From JBHOQX01 sp042408595 (GTDB lineage Bacteria > Chloroflexota > Chloroflexia > Chloroflexales > Roseiflexaceae): a DNA stretch of 19,695 nucleotides. Numbering within the stretch: the first letter of the stretch is position 1; every line of letters begins with the position of its first letter. The DNA is taken from contig JBHOQX010000077.1 of the NCBI GenBank assembly GCA_042408595.1, forward strand, positions 1 to 19,695, written 5' to 3'. Below are positions 6,867-15,039 of this stretch, one piece after another. The translations under genes and the position numbers were made by a program. Under the pieces are notes generated by a model. The model was given only the letters and a program-made list of their open reading frames with translations, was not told where the DNA came from and made no database searches.

Positions 6867-8780
6867 TCAGTAGAGCACGCGCACATCGCCGAGCCGCCGC
6901 GTGATCTTGCGTTCGTCCAGATGCTCCAGCAACGCCAGCGCATACTTGCGGCTGGTGCCGAATCGATCGCGGAATTGGGCGACGGTCACTTCGCCGGCCT
7001 GCTGAATCTGCGCGCGCACCCAATCGACCATCTCGGCGTAGGTCGCAGGCAGAAAAGCGACATCGGCGCTGACGCGCACAATTTTGCCCTGCTCCACCAG
7101 CCAGCCGAGCACCTCGGGGTCCAGGTCGGGCGCCGGTGGGCTGTAGGGCGTGGCGGCGAACGCTTCCAGGAGGCGCCGGGCTGCTCGTTCCTGCTCGGGC
7201 GAGAGCGTGGGCACGTGCGCAGGCAGGCGCACGCTGCTGCCCTGCACCACCGCCAACTGGCGCGCGGCTGCTGTCGCGAGCAGCGCCTCCAACCCTTCGC
7301 TACTGAGCCGCAGCCGGCTGCGCAGCTCTTCGCGCGGCATCCCCATCCGCAGCGGGTAGCGCCGGTGATAGCTTTGCAGTGCCGCCGTGAGCTTATTACA
7401 GAGCGTCGCCCACCCGCTCGCGCTCAGCACCCACCGTGATTGGAGATCGGAGCCGAGTGATTGGGTGCTCGAATCTCCGATCGCGAACCTCCAATCGCTA
7501 TCTCCCAGAACGATCGCCTGCTCGCTGGCGACCAATTCTGCCAGCCCTGCCGCCCCGGCGTCCGCCGAAAGCCCGCTCGCCTGCAGGAGCGCCGGCCACG
7601 CGTGCGGCTCCCCGTCGCTGAGCGCGCGCCGCAGCAGGTCGGCGGGCGTGCCGCGCGCCAGCGCCTCGAGCGCAGCGATGACCTCGGCGCGGAAGCGGCG
7701 ATGGCGCAGTGGGTGCGTATCCACCACCATCCCGCCACCGAGCGTCCGGCTCGGCGAGGGCAGGCGCAGGATGTAGCGGTCGCCGCGCGCCACGGCGATC
7801 GGGCGGGCCAGCCGAAGCTGGAGCCAGCCGGTCTCGCCGGGCCGCAGCTCGTCGCGGTCGAGCAGCGTGACCCGGCACGGTACCTCGGTGGCGCCCACGA
7901 ACAGGTCCAGCAGTGCGTTCTGTACGAGCGGCTGCGGCGCAGCGGGGATCAGCCGCACCTGCACATCGAGCAGATCGGTCGGCCGCAACCGGCCCGGCAG
8001 CGCAAGCACATCGCCGCGCGCCAGGTCGCGATGCGAGACGCCGGCCAGGTTGACGGCGACGCGCGTGCCCGGCAGCACGACCTCTTGTTGCTGCTGGTGG
8101 GTCTGGAGGCCCCGCACGCGGGCGCGCAGCCCTTTCGGCAAAATCTCGACCTCGGCGCCAACGTGAAGCGGCCCATCGAGCAACGTCCCGGTGACGACCG
8201 CGCCGAACCCGCCGATGGTGAAGGCCCGGTCGATCGGCAGACGCGGTTGGCCGCGGGCCTGGATGCGCGACGGCATGCGATCGAGCTGGGCGTCCAGTGC
8301 TGCAAGCAGCGCATCCAGCCCCTGCCCGGTGCGCGCCGAAACGGCGACCTGCGGGGCATCCGCCAGGCTGGTGCCCTGTAGCCGCTCGCGCACTTCCTCG
8401 CCAACCAACGCCAGCCATTCGCTGTCCACCAGGTCGATCTTGGTCAGCACCACCACGCCATGAGCGACGCCCAGCAGATCGAGGATCGCCAGATGCTCCT
8501 CGGTCTGCGGCATCACCGATTCGTCGGCGGCGATCACCAGCAGCGCCGCGTCGATCCCACCGACCCCCGCCAGCATGTTCTTGATGAAGCGCTCGTGGCC
8601 CGGCACATCGATGATGCTGATGGTTCGCCCGCTCGGCAGGGTGAGCCAGGCGAAGCCCAGGTCGATCGTCATCTCGCGGCGCCGTTCCTCTTCCCAACGG
8701 TCGGGATCGATACCGGTGAGCGTCTTGACCAGCGTAGACTTCCCGTGGTCTACGTGGCCGGCTGTGCCAATCACATACAT
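6867..8780 (-). CDS. selB: Selenocysteine-specific elongation factor SelB
   Basis: The 637-residue protein is a full-length SelB, the GTPase that brings Sec-tRNA to UGA codons marked by a SECIS hairpin. The GTPase motifs are in order: G1 GTAGHVDHGKST (residues 5-16), the switch segment REMTIDLGFAWL, G3 DVPGHERFIKN, G4 LTKIDLVDS and G5 VSARTG. Domains 2 and 3 follow (RAFTIGGFGAVVTGTLLDG is the SelB-type domain 2 entry). The C-terminus carries the winged-helix repeats that bind SECIS, ending GTSRKYALALLEHLDERKITRRLG. ATG 8780 is preferred because it precedes MYVIGTAGH directly; GTG 8792 would add four residues, and neither has a good ribosome site. selA, selD and tRNA-Sec are not in this window. 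Confidence 0.93.
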   Translation of the reverse strand: MYVIGTAGHVDHGKSTLVKTLTGIDPDRWEEERRREMTIDLGFAWLTLPSGRTISIIDVPGHERFIKNMLAGVGGIDAALLVIAADESVMPQTEEHLAILDLLGVAHGVVVLTKIDLVDSEWLALVGEEVRERLQGTSLADAPQVAVSARTGQGLDALLAALDAQLDRMPSRIQARGQPRLPIDRAFTIGGFGAVVTGTLLDGPLHVGAEVEILPKGLRARVRGLQTHQQQQEVVLPGTRVAVNLAGVSHRDLARGDVLALPGRLRPTDLLDVQVRLIPAAPQPLVQNALLDLFVGATEVPCRVTLLDRDELRPGETGWLQLRLARPIAVARGDRYILRLPSPSRTLGGGMVVDTHPLRHRRFRAEVIAALEALARGTPADLLRRALSDGEPHAWPALLQASGLSADAGAAGLAELVASEQAIVLGDSDWRFAIGDSSTQSLGSDLQSRWVLSASGWATLCNKLTAALQSYHRRYPLRMGMPREELRSRLRLSSEGLEALLATAAARQLAVVQGSSVRLPAHVPTLSPEQERAARRLLEAFAATPYSPPAPDLDPEVLGWLVEQGKIVRVSADVAFLPATYAEMVDWVRAQIQQAGEVTVAQFRDRFGTSRKYALALLEHLDERKITRRLGDVRVLY

Positions 8781-8855
8781 CGGGAGGGACACAAACGAAC
8801 AGATCGAGGAGCCCTACGATCTACAGCGGTGTGCCCAACGATGGCGCCATGCGTA

Positions 8856-8877
8856 TGAGCGCTGCGCAGGGCGCTCA
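8856..8877 (-). promoter_or_regulatory. Leader hairpin upstream of selB
   Basis: TGAGCGC (8856-8862) and GCGCTCA (8871-8877) form a perfect 7-bp stem with an 8-nt loop inside the predicted 155-nt selB leader. It has no U-tract. A regulatory role is speculative. Confidence 0.3.
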
Positions 8878-8941
8878 CAGCCGTTGCCGGCGCAATCGTG
8901 CGGGCTCTCGGCATACGTATCCGCAACGAGTAGTGGCGATC

Positions 8942-8970
8942 ATTGTAGCATGGGGCGGGGGGAGCGGCAA
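8942..8970 (-). promoter_or_regulatory. Putative extended -10 promoter of selB
   Basis: On the minus strand the extended -10 TGCTACAAT (8942-8950) has a -35-like TTGCCG (8965-8970) at 17-nt spacing. Transcription would begin near 8935, giving a leader of about 155 nt before the selB ATG. Confidence 0.5.
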
Positions 8971-9069
8971 GAGGGGATTCGGCGCAACAATTGCTTAACA
9001 TCTATCGTCGGATGGGCCAGAACACATGCTACGCTGGCCGCAGCAGCCGCGGCCGAAAGGAAGGTTCCA

Positions 9070-9732
9070 ATGCAGCCACGACTGAGACGCAGTCGCACCG
9101 AGGTGATCATCGCCGGGGTCTGTGGCGGGCTGGCCGAGTATTTTGGCATCGATCCGGTGATCGTCCGCCTGATCTTCGTCTTGCTGACGTTGACGACCGG
9201 CATAGGGATCGTGCTCTACCCGGTCCTATGGTTGGTGATGCCAAAGGCCGGCGCGCCCGACCGCGATGCGCACTTCTTCCCACAGACGCCTGAGGAATGG
9301 CGGCACCGGATGAGTGCGATGGGGCAGGAGGCAGCGCAGTTCGGCCAGGAGGTGCGCGAGGTGCTGCGGCGCGAGGCATCGCAGCAGGCCCATAGCCGCA
9401 CGTCCGCGCCGCCGCCCACCGCCGAGGCTCCCCCACCGGAGGCCTATAACTTCGATCCGCTGACCGGTCAGCCCATCCGCTCTGTACCGCCGGCCACCGG
9501 CCCCACGGTCAGCCTGAACATGAGCCCGGACGAGGGCCAGACATCGGCGGCCGGCCGCCAGCCACCAGCCTCCTACGCGCCGCCCACGCCGCGCAAGCGC
9601 TGGCAATGGATCGTCGTGGTGCTGCTGGGCATCGGCGTGATCGCGCTGGCCGACCAGTTGGGGATCGATACCGATATCGTTTTTCCGCTGCTCATGATCG
9701 CGGCCGGCATCCTGCTGCTCCGCCGGCGGTAG
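9070..9732 (+). CDS. PspC-domain membrane protein
   Basis: This 220-residue protein begins with a PspC domain: RSRTEVIIAGVCGGLAEYFG, then DPVIVRLIFVLLTLTTGIG and LYPVLWLVMP, a helical membrane hairpin (about 11-57). A soluble helical stretch (70-100) and a Pro/Ala-rich linker (105-175, containing YNFDPLTGQPI) follow. The protein ends with two hydrophobic segments, about 178-195 and 203-217, closed by RRR. PspC-domain proteins are linked to envelope stress, but this multi-part version is not the enterobacterial PspC. ATG 9070 follows AAGGAAGG at proper distance. It is divergent from selB; a GGCCAG/CTGGCC inverted repeat (9015-9039) lies upstream, and no strong promoter was recognised. Confidence 0.85.
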   Translation: MQPRLRRSRTEVIIAGVCGGLAEYFGIDPVIVRLIFVLLTLTTGIGIVLYPVLWLVMPKAGAPDRDAHFFPQTPEEWRHRMSAMGQEAAQFGQEVREVLRREASQQAHSRTSAPPPTAEAPPPEAYNFDPLTGQPIRSVPPATGPTVSLNMSPDEGQTSAAGRQPPASYAPPTPRKRWQWIVVVLLGIGVIALADQLGIDTDIVFPLLMIAAGILLLRRR

Positions 9733-9892
9733 CGCTCGTGATGGATGCTCCGCCGGCGCTGCCCCGCGGCGCGATCTGGCCGGCGTTCGCCAGACCATCT
9801 TCCGCTACGTTCGTCGGCATGGGCGCGGCAAAACGAGGCCGCCACGCACCTGCCGGCACGGAGCGCCTGCGGTCGAACCGGCTCGCCGCTCG

Positions 9893-10498
9893 CTATTCCC
9901 CAGCCTGCGCCGCTGCCAGCGCGGCTGCGATCTGCCGCTCAGTCTCGTCGTAGGCGCCTTCGCCGATGTGGTCGTAGATGATCTGCCCGCGGTGGTTCAC
10001 CAGGTAGAAGCGCGGCCAATAGTGGTTGCCGTAGGCCCGCCAGATGCGCCGGTCGTTGTCCTGCACCACCGGCCAGCCGATCCCCTCGCGCTGCACTGCC
10101 GCCCGAACGTTCTCCAGCTCTTTCTCCGAATCAAACTCGGGTGTGTGGACGCCGATGATCACCAATCCCTGGTCCTTGTAGGTCTGCCACCATTGTTTGA
10201 CATAAGGCAGGGTGTTGCGGCAGTTGTAGCAGCCATAGGTCCAGAAGTTGATCAGCACGACCTTGCCCTGCCCGGTGAGGTCGGCCAGCGTCAGCGGCTC
10301 CGAGTTGATCCAGGCGCCGCCGCCCACCAGTTCGGGCGCGGTCGGCCCGCCGGGGCGCGGCGCTGCAGCGCCCGGCGTGGCAGGCTCCACGGCCGCCGGG
10401 GTTGATGCTGGAGCAGTCGGTGGTTGCCTCAACACCAGCACCCCGGCCACGCTCACAACCAGATCCAGCGCGGCGATAAGCGATCTCCGGCTCGCCAT
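9893..10498 (-). CDS. Membrane-anchored thioredoxin-like (TlpA/redoxin) protein
   Basis: This 201-residue thiol-disulfide oxidoreductase-like protein has an N-terminal signal anchor (about 6-24, SLIAALDLVVSVAGVLVL) that places the domain outside the membrane, then a Pro/Ala linker (25-60). The thioredoxin fold begins with LTLADLTGQGKVVLINFW and contains the C90-Y-N-C93 redox pair in FWTYGCYNCRNTLPYVKQW. The IGVHTPEFDSEKE segment and the later WPRFYLVNHRGQI, with the cis-Pro candidate, match the subgroup that also forms the C-terminal domain of DipZ-like proteins. The partner could be cytochrome c or another envelope thiol protein. ATG 10496-10498 has AGGAG seven nucleotides upstream; the longer GTG-initiated frame has no such support. 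It appears monocistronic. Confidence 0.88.
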   Translation of the reverse strand: MASRRSLIAALDLVVSVAGVLVLRQPPTAPASTPAAVEPATPGAAAPRPGGPTAPELVGGGAWINSEPLTLADLTGQGKVVLINFWTYGCYNCRNTLPYVKQWWQTYKDQGLVIIGVHTPEFDSEKELENVRAAVQREGIGWPVVQDNDRRIWRAYGNHYWPRFYLVNHRGQIIYDHIGEGAYDETERQIAAALAAAQAGE

Positions 10499-10555
10499 AC
10501 CCTTGCTCCTGCACACGCCCACTCCATACTTGATCGTGACTCTAGATTATCACGC

Positions 10556-10598
10556 AAGCCTTGTGGAAGTATTACGCGGTCCTTACAAGGCTTCCACA
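10556..10598 (-). promoter_or_regulatory. Overlapping inverted repeats upstream of the thioredoxin-like gene
   Basis: AAGCCTTGT (10556-10564) pairs perfectly with ACAAGGCTT (10585-10593), while TGTGGAAG (10562-10569) pairs perfectly with CTTCCACA (10591-10598). The two stems share nucleotides and exclude each other. The site lies about 60-100 nt upstream of the start codon, close to a possible GATAAT -10, so it may be an operator or alternative leader structure. Confidence 0.35.
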
Positions 10599-10903
10599 GT
10601 GGTGCATCAGGCTGTCCGCTGCCCTCCCTCACGTGTGGGGGTGAGAGGAGCGCCCTGGCGCCGGCGGGCGGAAGCCCACGGCGAGTGATACCAAGCCCGC
10701 CAGCGCGGGCTGAGGAGGCCACGCACGTGGCCTTGCTCCCCCGCGCCCATACACCCTACCGCGCTCCCAGGCGCAAGAGAGAGGGAGCAGGCGGCAGCCG
10801 CTGCCCGATGCACCGCCCCTTCCGCGCCGCCCGCCGCACGGTGCTGGTGGGGCTCCAGCGGCGCTCGACACCGCTGCCATGCGCTCGAGCAGTCAGCCTG
10901 TGC
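10599..10903. other. Intergenic palindrome-rich spacer upstream of purM
   Basis: No gene is supported. The stretch holds two near-adjacent GC-rich palindromes, AGCCCGC/GCGGGCT (10694-10711) and GGCCACG/CGTGGCC (10717-10732). It is probably repeat-derived spacer between the divergent thioredoxin-like gene and the purine genes. Confidence 0.45.
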
Positions 10904-10909
10904 TATAAT
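10901..10909 (+). promoter_or_regulatory. Extended -10 promoter of the purMCE genes
   Basis: TGCTATAAT (10901-10909) is a perfect extended -10 element; no good -35 lies 17 nt upstream, which extended -10 promoters tolerate. Transcription would start near 10916, giving a leader of about 68 nt. GACCGGG (10920-10926) and CCCGGTC (10950-10956) can pair in this leader. I do not see a purine riboswitch pattern. Confidence 0.6.
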
Positions 10910-10983
10910 CACTCACGCAGACCGGGGCTGCTACCGGAGGCCGCATCCGCCCGGTCCCGTTCTAGCCAGTGCACGTAGAGCGC

Positions 10984-12015
10984 ATGCCTACCTACCGGGA
11001 ATCCGGCGTCGATATCACCGCTGCAACGCAGGCCAAGCGGCTCATGGCCGGCGCCGTCCGCTCGACCCATAGCGCCGCGGTGCTGGCCGGCATGGGCGCC
11101 TTCGGCGGGTGCTTCGATCTCGAGCAGGCCCTGCGCGGCCCTGCTGCCAGGCGCGCCCTGCAGGGCTCCCCGATCCTTGTGGCCTCCACCGACGGCGTCG
11201 GCACCAAGACGCTCGTCGCTGCGGCGCTGGAGCGCTACGATACCGTCGGGCAGGACCTCGTCAATCATTGCATCAACGATATCCTGGCTCAGGGCGCGTG
11301 ACCGCTGTTCTTCCTCGATTACATCGCCGTGGCCCGGCTCGACCCCCAGCGCGTGGCCGCGCTCGTCGCAGGCGTGGCGGCGGCCTGCCGCGACGCCGGT
11401 TGCGCGCTGCTCGGCGGCGAGACCGCCGAGATGCCCGATGTGTATCACGACGGCGCGTTCGACCTGGCCGGCACGATCGTTGGCGTCGCCGGGCGCAGCC
11501 AGCTCCTGCCGCGCGATGTGGCCGTCGGCGACGCGATCCTGGCGCTGCCGTCCAACGGCCTGCATACCAACGGCTACTCGCTCGCTCGCCGGGTGCTGGC
11601 GCCGATCAGCTACCAGGCGCGCCCGGCGGAACTCGGCGGCCAGACGATCGGCGAGGCGCTGCTGGCGGTCCATCGCTGCTACCTGCGCGAGATCGCCGCG
11701 CTCGAAACGGCCGGCGTTCCCGTGCGGGCCATCGCGCATATCACCGGCGGCGGTGTGTACGATAACCTGCCGCGCGTCCTGGGCCCCGAACAGGGTGCGA
11801 TCATTCGCCACGGATCGTGGCCGATCCCACCGATCTGCGAGTTGCTTGTGCGGCTGGGCCAGCTCGATGAGCAGGAGGCGTTCCACACGCTCAACATGGG
11901 GCTGGGCATGCTCGTGATCGTCCCGCCCGATGCCGCCGCCGCCGCCCGGCAAACATTGCCCGAAGCGCGGCTGGTCGGTGAGGTCGTCCGTGGTGAAGGG
12001 GTACAGCTCGTCTAG
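10984..12015 (+). pseudogene. purM: Phosphoribosylformylglycinamidine cyclo-ligase (AIR synthetase), interrupted by in-frame UGA
   Basis: PurM converts FGAM plus ATP to AIR, the fifth step of purine synthesis. The frame encodes 343 positions, the normal length, with the N-terminal TYRESGVDI start, STDGVGTKT (ATP/substrate loop), GCALLGGETAEMP, the LPSNGLHTNGYSLAR motif, and HITGGGVYDNLPRVL. Codon 106 is TGA (11299-11301), within NDILAQGA-stop-PLFFLDYIA; homologues have Arg, Glu or similar there, and CGA to TGA is one transition. No frameshift or other damage is seen, so the break is recent, a sequencing error, or recoded. ATG 10984 has only a weak upstream GAG; GTG 10969 is an alternative. 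It is first of purM-purC-purE. UGA followed by C is a weak terminator context. Confidence 0.88.
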
Positions 12016-12035
12016 CGCCGTGAACGAGGAGGGTG

Positions 12036-12821
12036 ATGCAAAGCGGAGCAGCTATGAACCTGGGGCCTAAACTTGCCGAAGGCAAGACCAAGATCGTCTA
12101 TGCGCATCCCGACGACCCTGCCCTCGCGATCCTGCTGCATAAAGACAGCATCAGCGCTGGCGATGGCGCGCGCCGCGACACGATCCCCGGCAAAGGCGCG
12201 CTGAGCGGCCGCACCGCCGCCAACGTCTTCGCCCTGCTCAACCGCGCCGGGATCGCGACCCACTTTGTCGCCGCGCCAGAGCCGACCGCCATGATCGTGC
12301 GGCGCTGCGCTATGGTCCCGCTCGAAGTGGTCATGCGGCGCATCGCTACCGGCTCGTACCTCAAGCGCCATCCCGAAACATCGGAGGGCACGCGCTTCGA
12401 TCCGCCGCTGGTCGAGTTCTTCCTCAAAGACGACGCCCGCCACGATCCCCAGGTCACCCCCGCGGAGATCGCCGGGCTGGGCATCGCCACGCCCGCCGAA
12501 GTCGAGCACATGGCCGCCGTAGGCCGGCGCGTCTTTGCAACGCTGGAGCAGGCCTGGGCCGCGCAGGACGTCACGCTGGTGGACCTCAAGATCGAGTTCG
12601 GGCGCCCTGTAGATAGCACGCTCGCCGCAGCGCCGTTGCTGGTCGCCGACGTGATCGACAACGACTCGTGGCGCATCTGGCCGGGCGGCGAGCAGGCCCG
12701 CATGCTCGATAAGCAGGTCTATCGCAATATGGCGCAGGTTACTCCGGAAGGGCTGGAGGACGTGCGGCAGCGCTACGCGGCCGTGGCCGCGCTGACCGAC
12801 CGCTGGCAGGGTCCGGCCTGA
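12036..12821 (+). CDS. purC: Phosphoribosylaminoimidazole-succinocarboxamide synthase
   Basis: PurC joins CAIR and aspartate using ATP to form SAICAR. The 261-residue protein is near the family's usual length. It opens with the ATP-binding LAEGKTKIVY (12-21 from this start) and has the SAICAR-synthetase signatures PLEVVMRRIATGSYLKRHPE and LVDLKIEFGRP. The substrate-binding tail contains ADVIDNDSWRIWPGG (a close version of the usual DEVLTPDSSRFW) and MLDKQVYRN. ATG 12036 is chosen because GAGGAGG precedes it; GTG 12033 and ATG 12054 (with its own GGAG) are alternatives. It begins 20 nt after purM and is likely translated from the same message. Confidence 0.95.
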   Translation: MQSGAAMNLGPKLAEGKTKIVYAHPDDPALAILLHKDSISAGDGARRDTIPGKGALSGRTAANVFALLNRAGIATHFVAAPEPTAMIVRRCAMVPLEVVMRRIATGSYLKRHPETSEGTRFDPPLVEFFLKDDARHDPQVTPAEIAGLGIATPAEVEHMAAVGRRVFATLEQAWAAQDVTLVDLKIEFGRPVDSTLAAAPLLVADVIDNDSWRIWPGGEQARMLDKQVYRNMAQVTPEGLEDVRQRYAAVAALTDRWQGPA

Positions 12822-12841
12822 AACGCCAGGGAAGGCGAACG

Positions 12842-13363
12842 ATGCACCCTTTAGTCGGCCTGATCATGGGTTCGCGCTCGGACTGGGAGACGCTGGTCCA
12901 TGCCGCTCAGACGCTCGAGACTCTGGGCGTTCCGTTCGAGGTACGCGTGGTCTCGGCGCATCGCACGTCGGATCTGCTGTTCGAATATGCCGGGTCAGCC
13001 GAGGCGCGTGGCCTGGAGGTGATCATCGCCGGGGCGGGCGGCGCCGCGCACTTGCCGGGGATGGTTGCTGCCAAGACCACGCTTCCGGTGCTCGGTGTGC
13101 CGGTGCAATCGCGGGCCTTGCAGGGGCTCGACTCGCTGCTCTCGATCGTGCAAATGCCGGCCGGGGTGCCGGTCGGCACGCTGGCGATCGGGCGGGCCGG
13201 CGCCGTGAACGCTGCACTGCTGGCGGCGTCGATCCTGGCGAATAAATATCCTCAGTTCCGCACGGCGCTGCGCCAGTATCGCGCGGCTCAGACCCAGGCC
13301 GTGCTCGATCATCCTGATCCGCGGGCGGAGACAGGTGGGCAGGGAGGCCAGGAGACGCGCTGA
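12842..13363 (+). CDS. purE: N5-carboxyaminoimidazole ribonucleotide mutase
   Basis: PurE moves the carboxyl group of N5-CAIR to carbon, giving CAIR; its partner PurK makes N5-CAIR from AIR and bicarbonate. The 173-residue protein has the class I pattern: GLIMGSRSDWETL (phosphate-binding GSxSD), VVSAHRTSDLLFEYA (the usual SAHRTP-D, here with Ser), IIAGAGGAAHLPGMVAAKT and LPVLGVPVQSRALQGLDSLL. The last 20 or so residues are a disordered Gly/Gln-rich extension. GGAAGG six nucleotides before ATG 12842 supports the start, 20 nt after purC. Presence of purK downstream agrees with the two-enzyme bacterial route. Confidence 0.95.
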   Translation: MHPLVGLIMGSRSDWETLVHAAQTLETLGVPFEVRVVSAHRTSDLLFEYAGSAEARGLEVIIAGAGGAAHLPGMVAAKTTLPVLGVPVQSRALQGLDSLLSIVQMPAGVPVGTLAIGRAGAVNAALLAASILANKYPQFRTALRQYRAAQTQAVLDHPDPRAETGGQGGQETR

Positions 13364-13716
13364 TGCGTTTCCTGGCGAGGTGGTAGGGGTTAGAGGTCTA
13401 TGCGGCGAAGTATCTCGCCATGGGCGCATGCTCGGGACCATGGGGCATCCCGCATTGAACCTGCCCCCTCCTCGCGCGCCCACTACATCCCCCTCCCCGC
13501 TGGGGAGCGGGGGTGAGGCTCATGGGGTAGGTTTTCTCTTCGCGCATCCGGACGCCTGCTCCCCTCACCCCCTCTCCGCCCCCGGGAGACGGGGGTGGGG
13601 GGTGGGGGCCAGAGGCGCGTGGGGTGGTCGGCGAAAAACTTATCCCCAAAAGGGGGATGAGAGGCACCACCGTGGAAGTCTGTCATGGTGACAGCAACAC
13701 GGATCGCATGGTTGGC
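13364..13716. repeat. Repeat-filled gap between purE and purK
   Basis: No gene is supported. Hairpins include CTCCCC/GGGGAG (13493-13507), the long-range pair GGGGGTGAGG (13509-13518) with CCTCACCCCC (13563-13572), ATCCCC/GGGGAT (13642-13658, extendable to nine pairs) and TGTCA/TGACA (13681-13693). A 22-nt sequence at 13405-13426 repeats the one at 815-836 with a single mismatch. These look like dispersed intergenic repeats that have split a purine gene cluster. Confidence 0.55.
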
Positions 13717-13722
13717 TATACT
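13717..13722 (+). promoter_or_regulatory. Possible -10 box for purK
   Basis: TATACT (13717-13722) lies 40 nt before the purK ATG, after the repeat gap. No clear -35 is present at 17 nt. The distance from purE makes a separate promoter likely, but this element alone is weak evidence. Confidence 0.3.
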
Positions 13723-13761
13723 CCCCTGTCGGTTCTGACTCCTTGATCATGTGTAGTGATC

Positions 13762-14901
13762 ATGGCTCGACTCATTGGCGTGTTAGGCGGTGGGCAACTG
13801 GGGAGGATGCTGGCCCTGGCGGGTTATCCGCTCGGCCTGCGCTTCCGTTTCCTCGACCCCGCATCTGAAGCCCCGGCCGGTGAGCTGGCCGGGCATGTCG
13901 TCGGTGGCTACGACGACCCGGAGGCGCTGGATCGCTTCGCTGCGGGCCTGGATGTGGTCACCTACGAATTCGAAAACGTCCCCGTTGCCGCGGCTCGTCG
14001 CCTGGCGAGCCGGATCCCCGTCTATCCGCCGCCGGCAGCGCTCGAAGTAGCGCAGGATCGGCTGATCGAGAAACGCTTCTTCCAACAGCTTGGCATTCCA
14101 ACGCCGCCGTTTGTGCCAGTGGATACGCGCGCCGAGCTCGACGCGGCGCTCGATCAGATCGGCCTGCCCGCGGTCCTCAAGACCCGTCGCTTCGGCTACG
14201 ACGGCAAGGGGCAGGCGCTGCTGCGCGAGCGCAGCGATGTCGCGCGAGGCTGGGAGGCGCTGGGCGGGGTGCCGCTGATCCTGGAAGGGTTCGTGCCCTT
14301 CGCGCGCGAGCTCTCGATACTGGCGGTGCGCGGGCGCGATGGGACGATGGCCTTCTACCCGCTGGTGGAGAACCAGCACCACGCGGGCATCCTGCGCCGC
14401 TCGCTGGCCCCCGCGCCCCGCTGGACCGCCGATCTGCAGGCCCAAGCCGAGTCCTACGCGACGCGGGTGCTGGAGGCGCTCGACTACGTCGGCGTGCTGG
14501 CGATCGAGTTGTTCGAGGTGCGCGGTGCCGATCGACACCATGCGCCCGGCGACCGGCTCATCGCCAACGAGCTGGCCCCGCGCGTCCACAACTCCGACCA
14601 TTGGACGATCGAGGGCGCCGAGACCAGCCAGTTCGCGAACCACCTGCGGGCGGTGTTGGGGCTGCCGCTCGGCGCCACCGCACCATTCGGCTACGCTGCG
14701 ATGGTGAACCTGATCGGTACGCTGCCCAACCCGGCGGCGGTGCTGGCCGTTCCGGGCGCATATCTGCACCTGTACAGCAAGGCGCCGCGCCCCGGGCGCA
14801 AGCTCGGCCACGTGACGATCCGGGCCGACGGCCCCCGGTCGCTACAAGAGCGGCTGGAGCAACTGTTGTCGGCGGCACGCATCGATCTTCAGCATCCTTG
14901 A
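13762..14901 (+). CDS. purK: N5-carboxyaminoimidazole ribonucleotide synthase
   Basis: PurK is an ATP-grasp enzyme that carboxylates AIR with bicarbonate to N5-CAIR for PurE. The 379-residue protein has the N-terminal GVLGGGQLGRMLALAGYPLG, DVVTYEFENVPV, the ATP-grasp segments PAVLKTRRFGYDGKGQ and LILEGFVPFARELSILAVRG, YPLVENQHHAGILRRS, and the metal-binding IANELAPRVHNSDHWTIEG, ending with YSKAPRPGRKLGHVT. ATG 13762 is preferred by family alignment; GTG 13756 is two codons upstream and neither has a good ribosome site. It is separated from purE by about 400 nt of repeats, so it may have its own promoter. ASNQFANHLRA-type motif is present as TSQFANHLRAVLG. Confidence 0.95.
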   Translation: MARLIGVLGGGQLGRMLALAGYPLGLRFRFLDPASEAPAGELAGHVVGGYDDPEALDRFAAGLDVVTYEFENVPVAAARRLASRIPVYPPPAALEVAQDRLIEKRFFQQLGIPTPPFVPVDTRAELDAALDQIGLPAVLKTRRFGYDGKGQALLRERSDVARGWEALGGVPLILEGFVPFARELSILAVRGRDGTMAFYPLVENQHHAGILRRSLAPAPRWTADLQAQAESYATRVLEALDYVGVLAIELFEVRGADRHHAPGDRLIANELAPRVHNSDHWTIEGAETSQFANHLRAVLGLPLGATAPFGYAAMVNLIGTLPNPAAVLAVPGAYLHLYSKAPRPGRKLGHVTIRADGPRSLQERLEQLLSAARIDLQHP

Positions 14902-15039
14902 GAGAGCGATCATGTCACGCCTGGCCATGCCGCCCTGCGGGACGCAGCGAGCGGTGCTGACCACCTTCGACGAGGTTGCGTGGATCGCTGCAACGATCCC
15001 GCCCGCTGCAGCGGCCTGTTGCGCCGATCGGGATTTTTA

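Noticed and set aside
7498..8697. 399-codon minus-strand ORF in another frame of selB
   Set aside because: Arg/Ala-rich shadow frame; the SelB frame has all GTPase motifs.
8793..9069. tRNA-Sec gene in the gap between selB and the PspC-domain gene
   Set aside because: No long acceptor/variable-arm pairing, T-loop consensus or CCA end is visible.
11302..11360. A SECIS hairpin after the purM UGA
   Set aside because: Reading the 50-60 nt downstream by eye, I found only short, poorly spaced pairings and no stable stem with the guanine-bearing apical loop expected 15-30 nt after the UGA.
10909..11952. 347-codon minus-strand ORF over purM
   Set aside because: Antisense of purM; it is open only because of high GC content and shows no protein pattern.
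13335..13691. 118-codon plus-strand ORF between purE and purK
   Set aside because: It runs through stacked hairpin repeats, giving Gly/Pro/Arg-rich low-complexity protein without a ribosome site.
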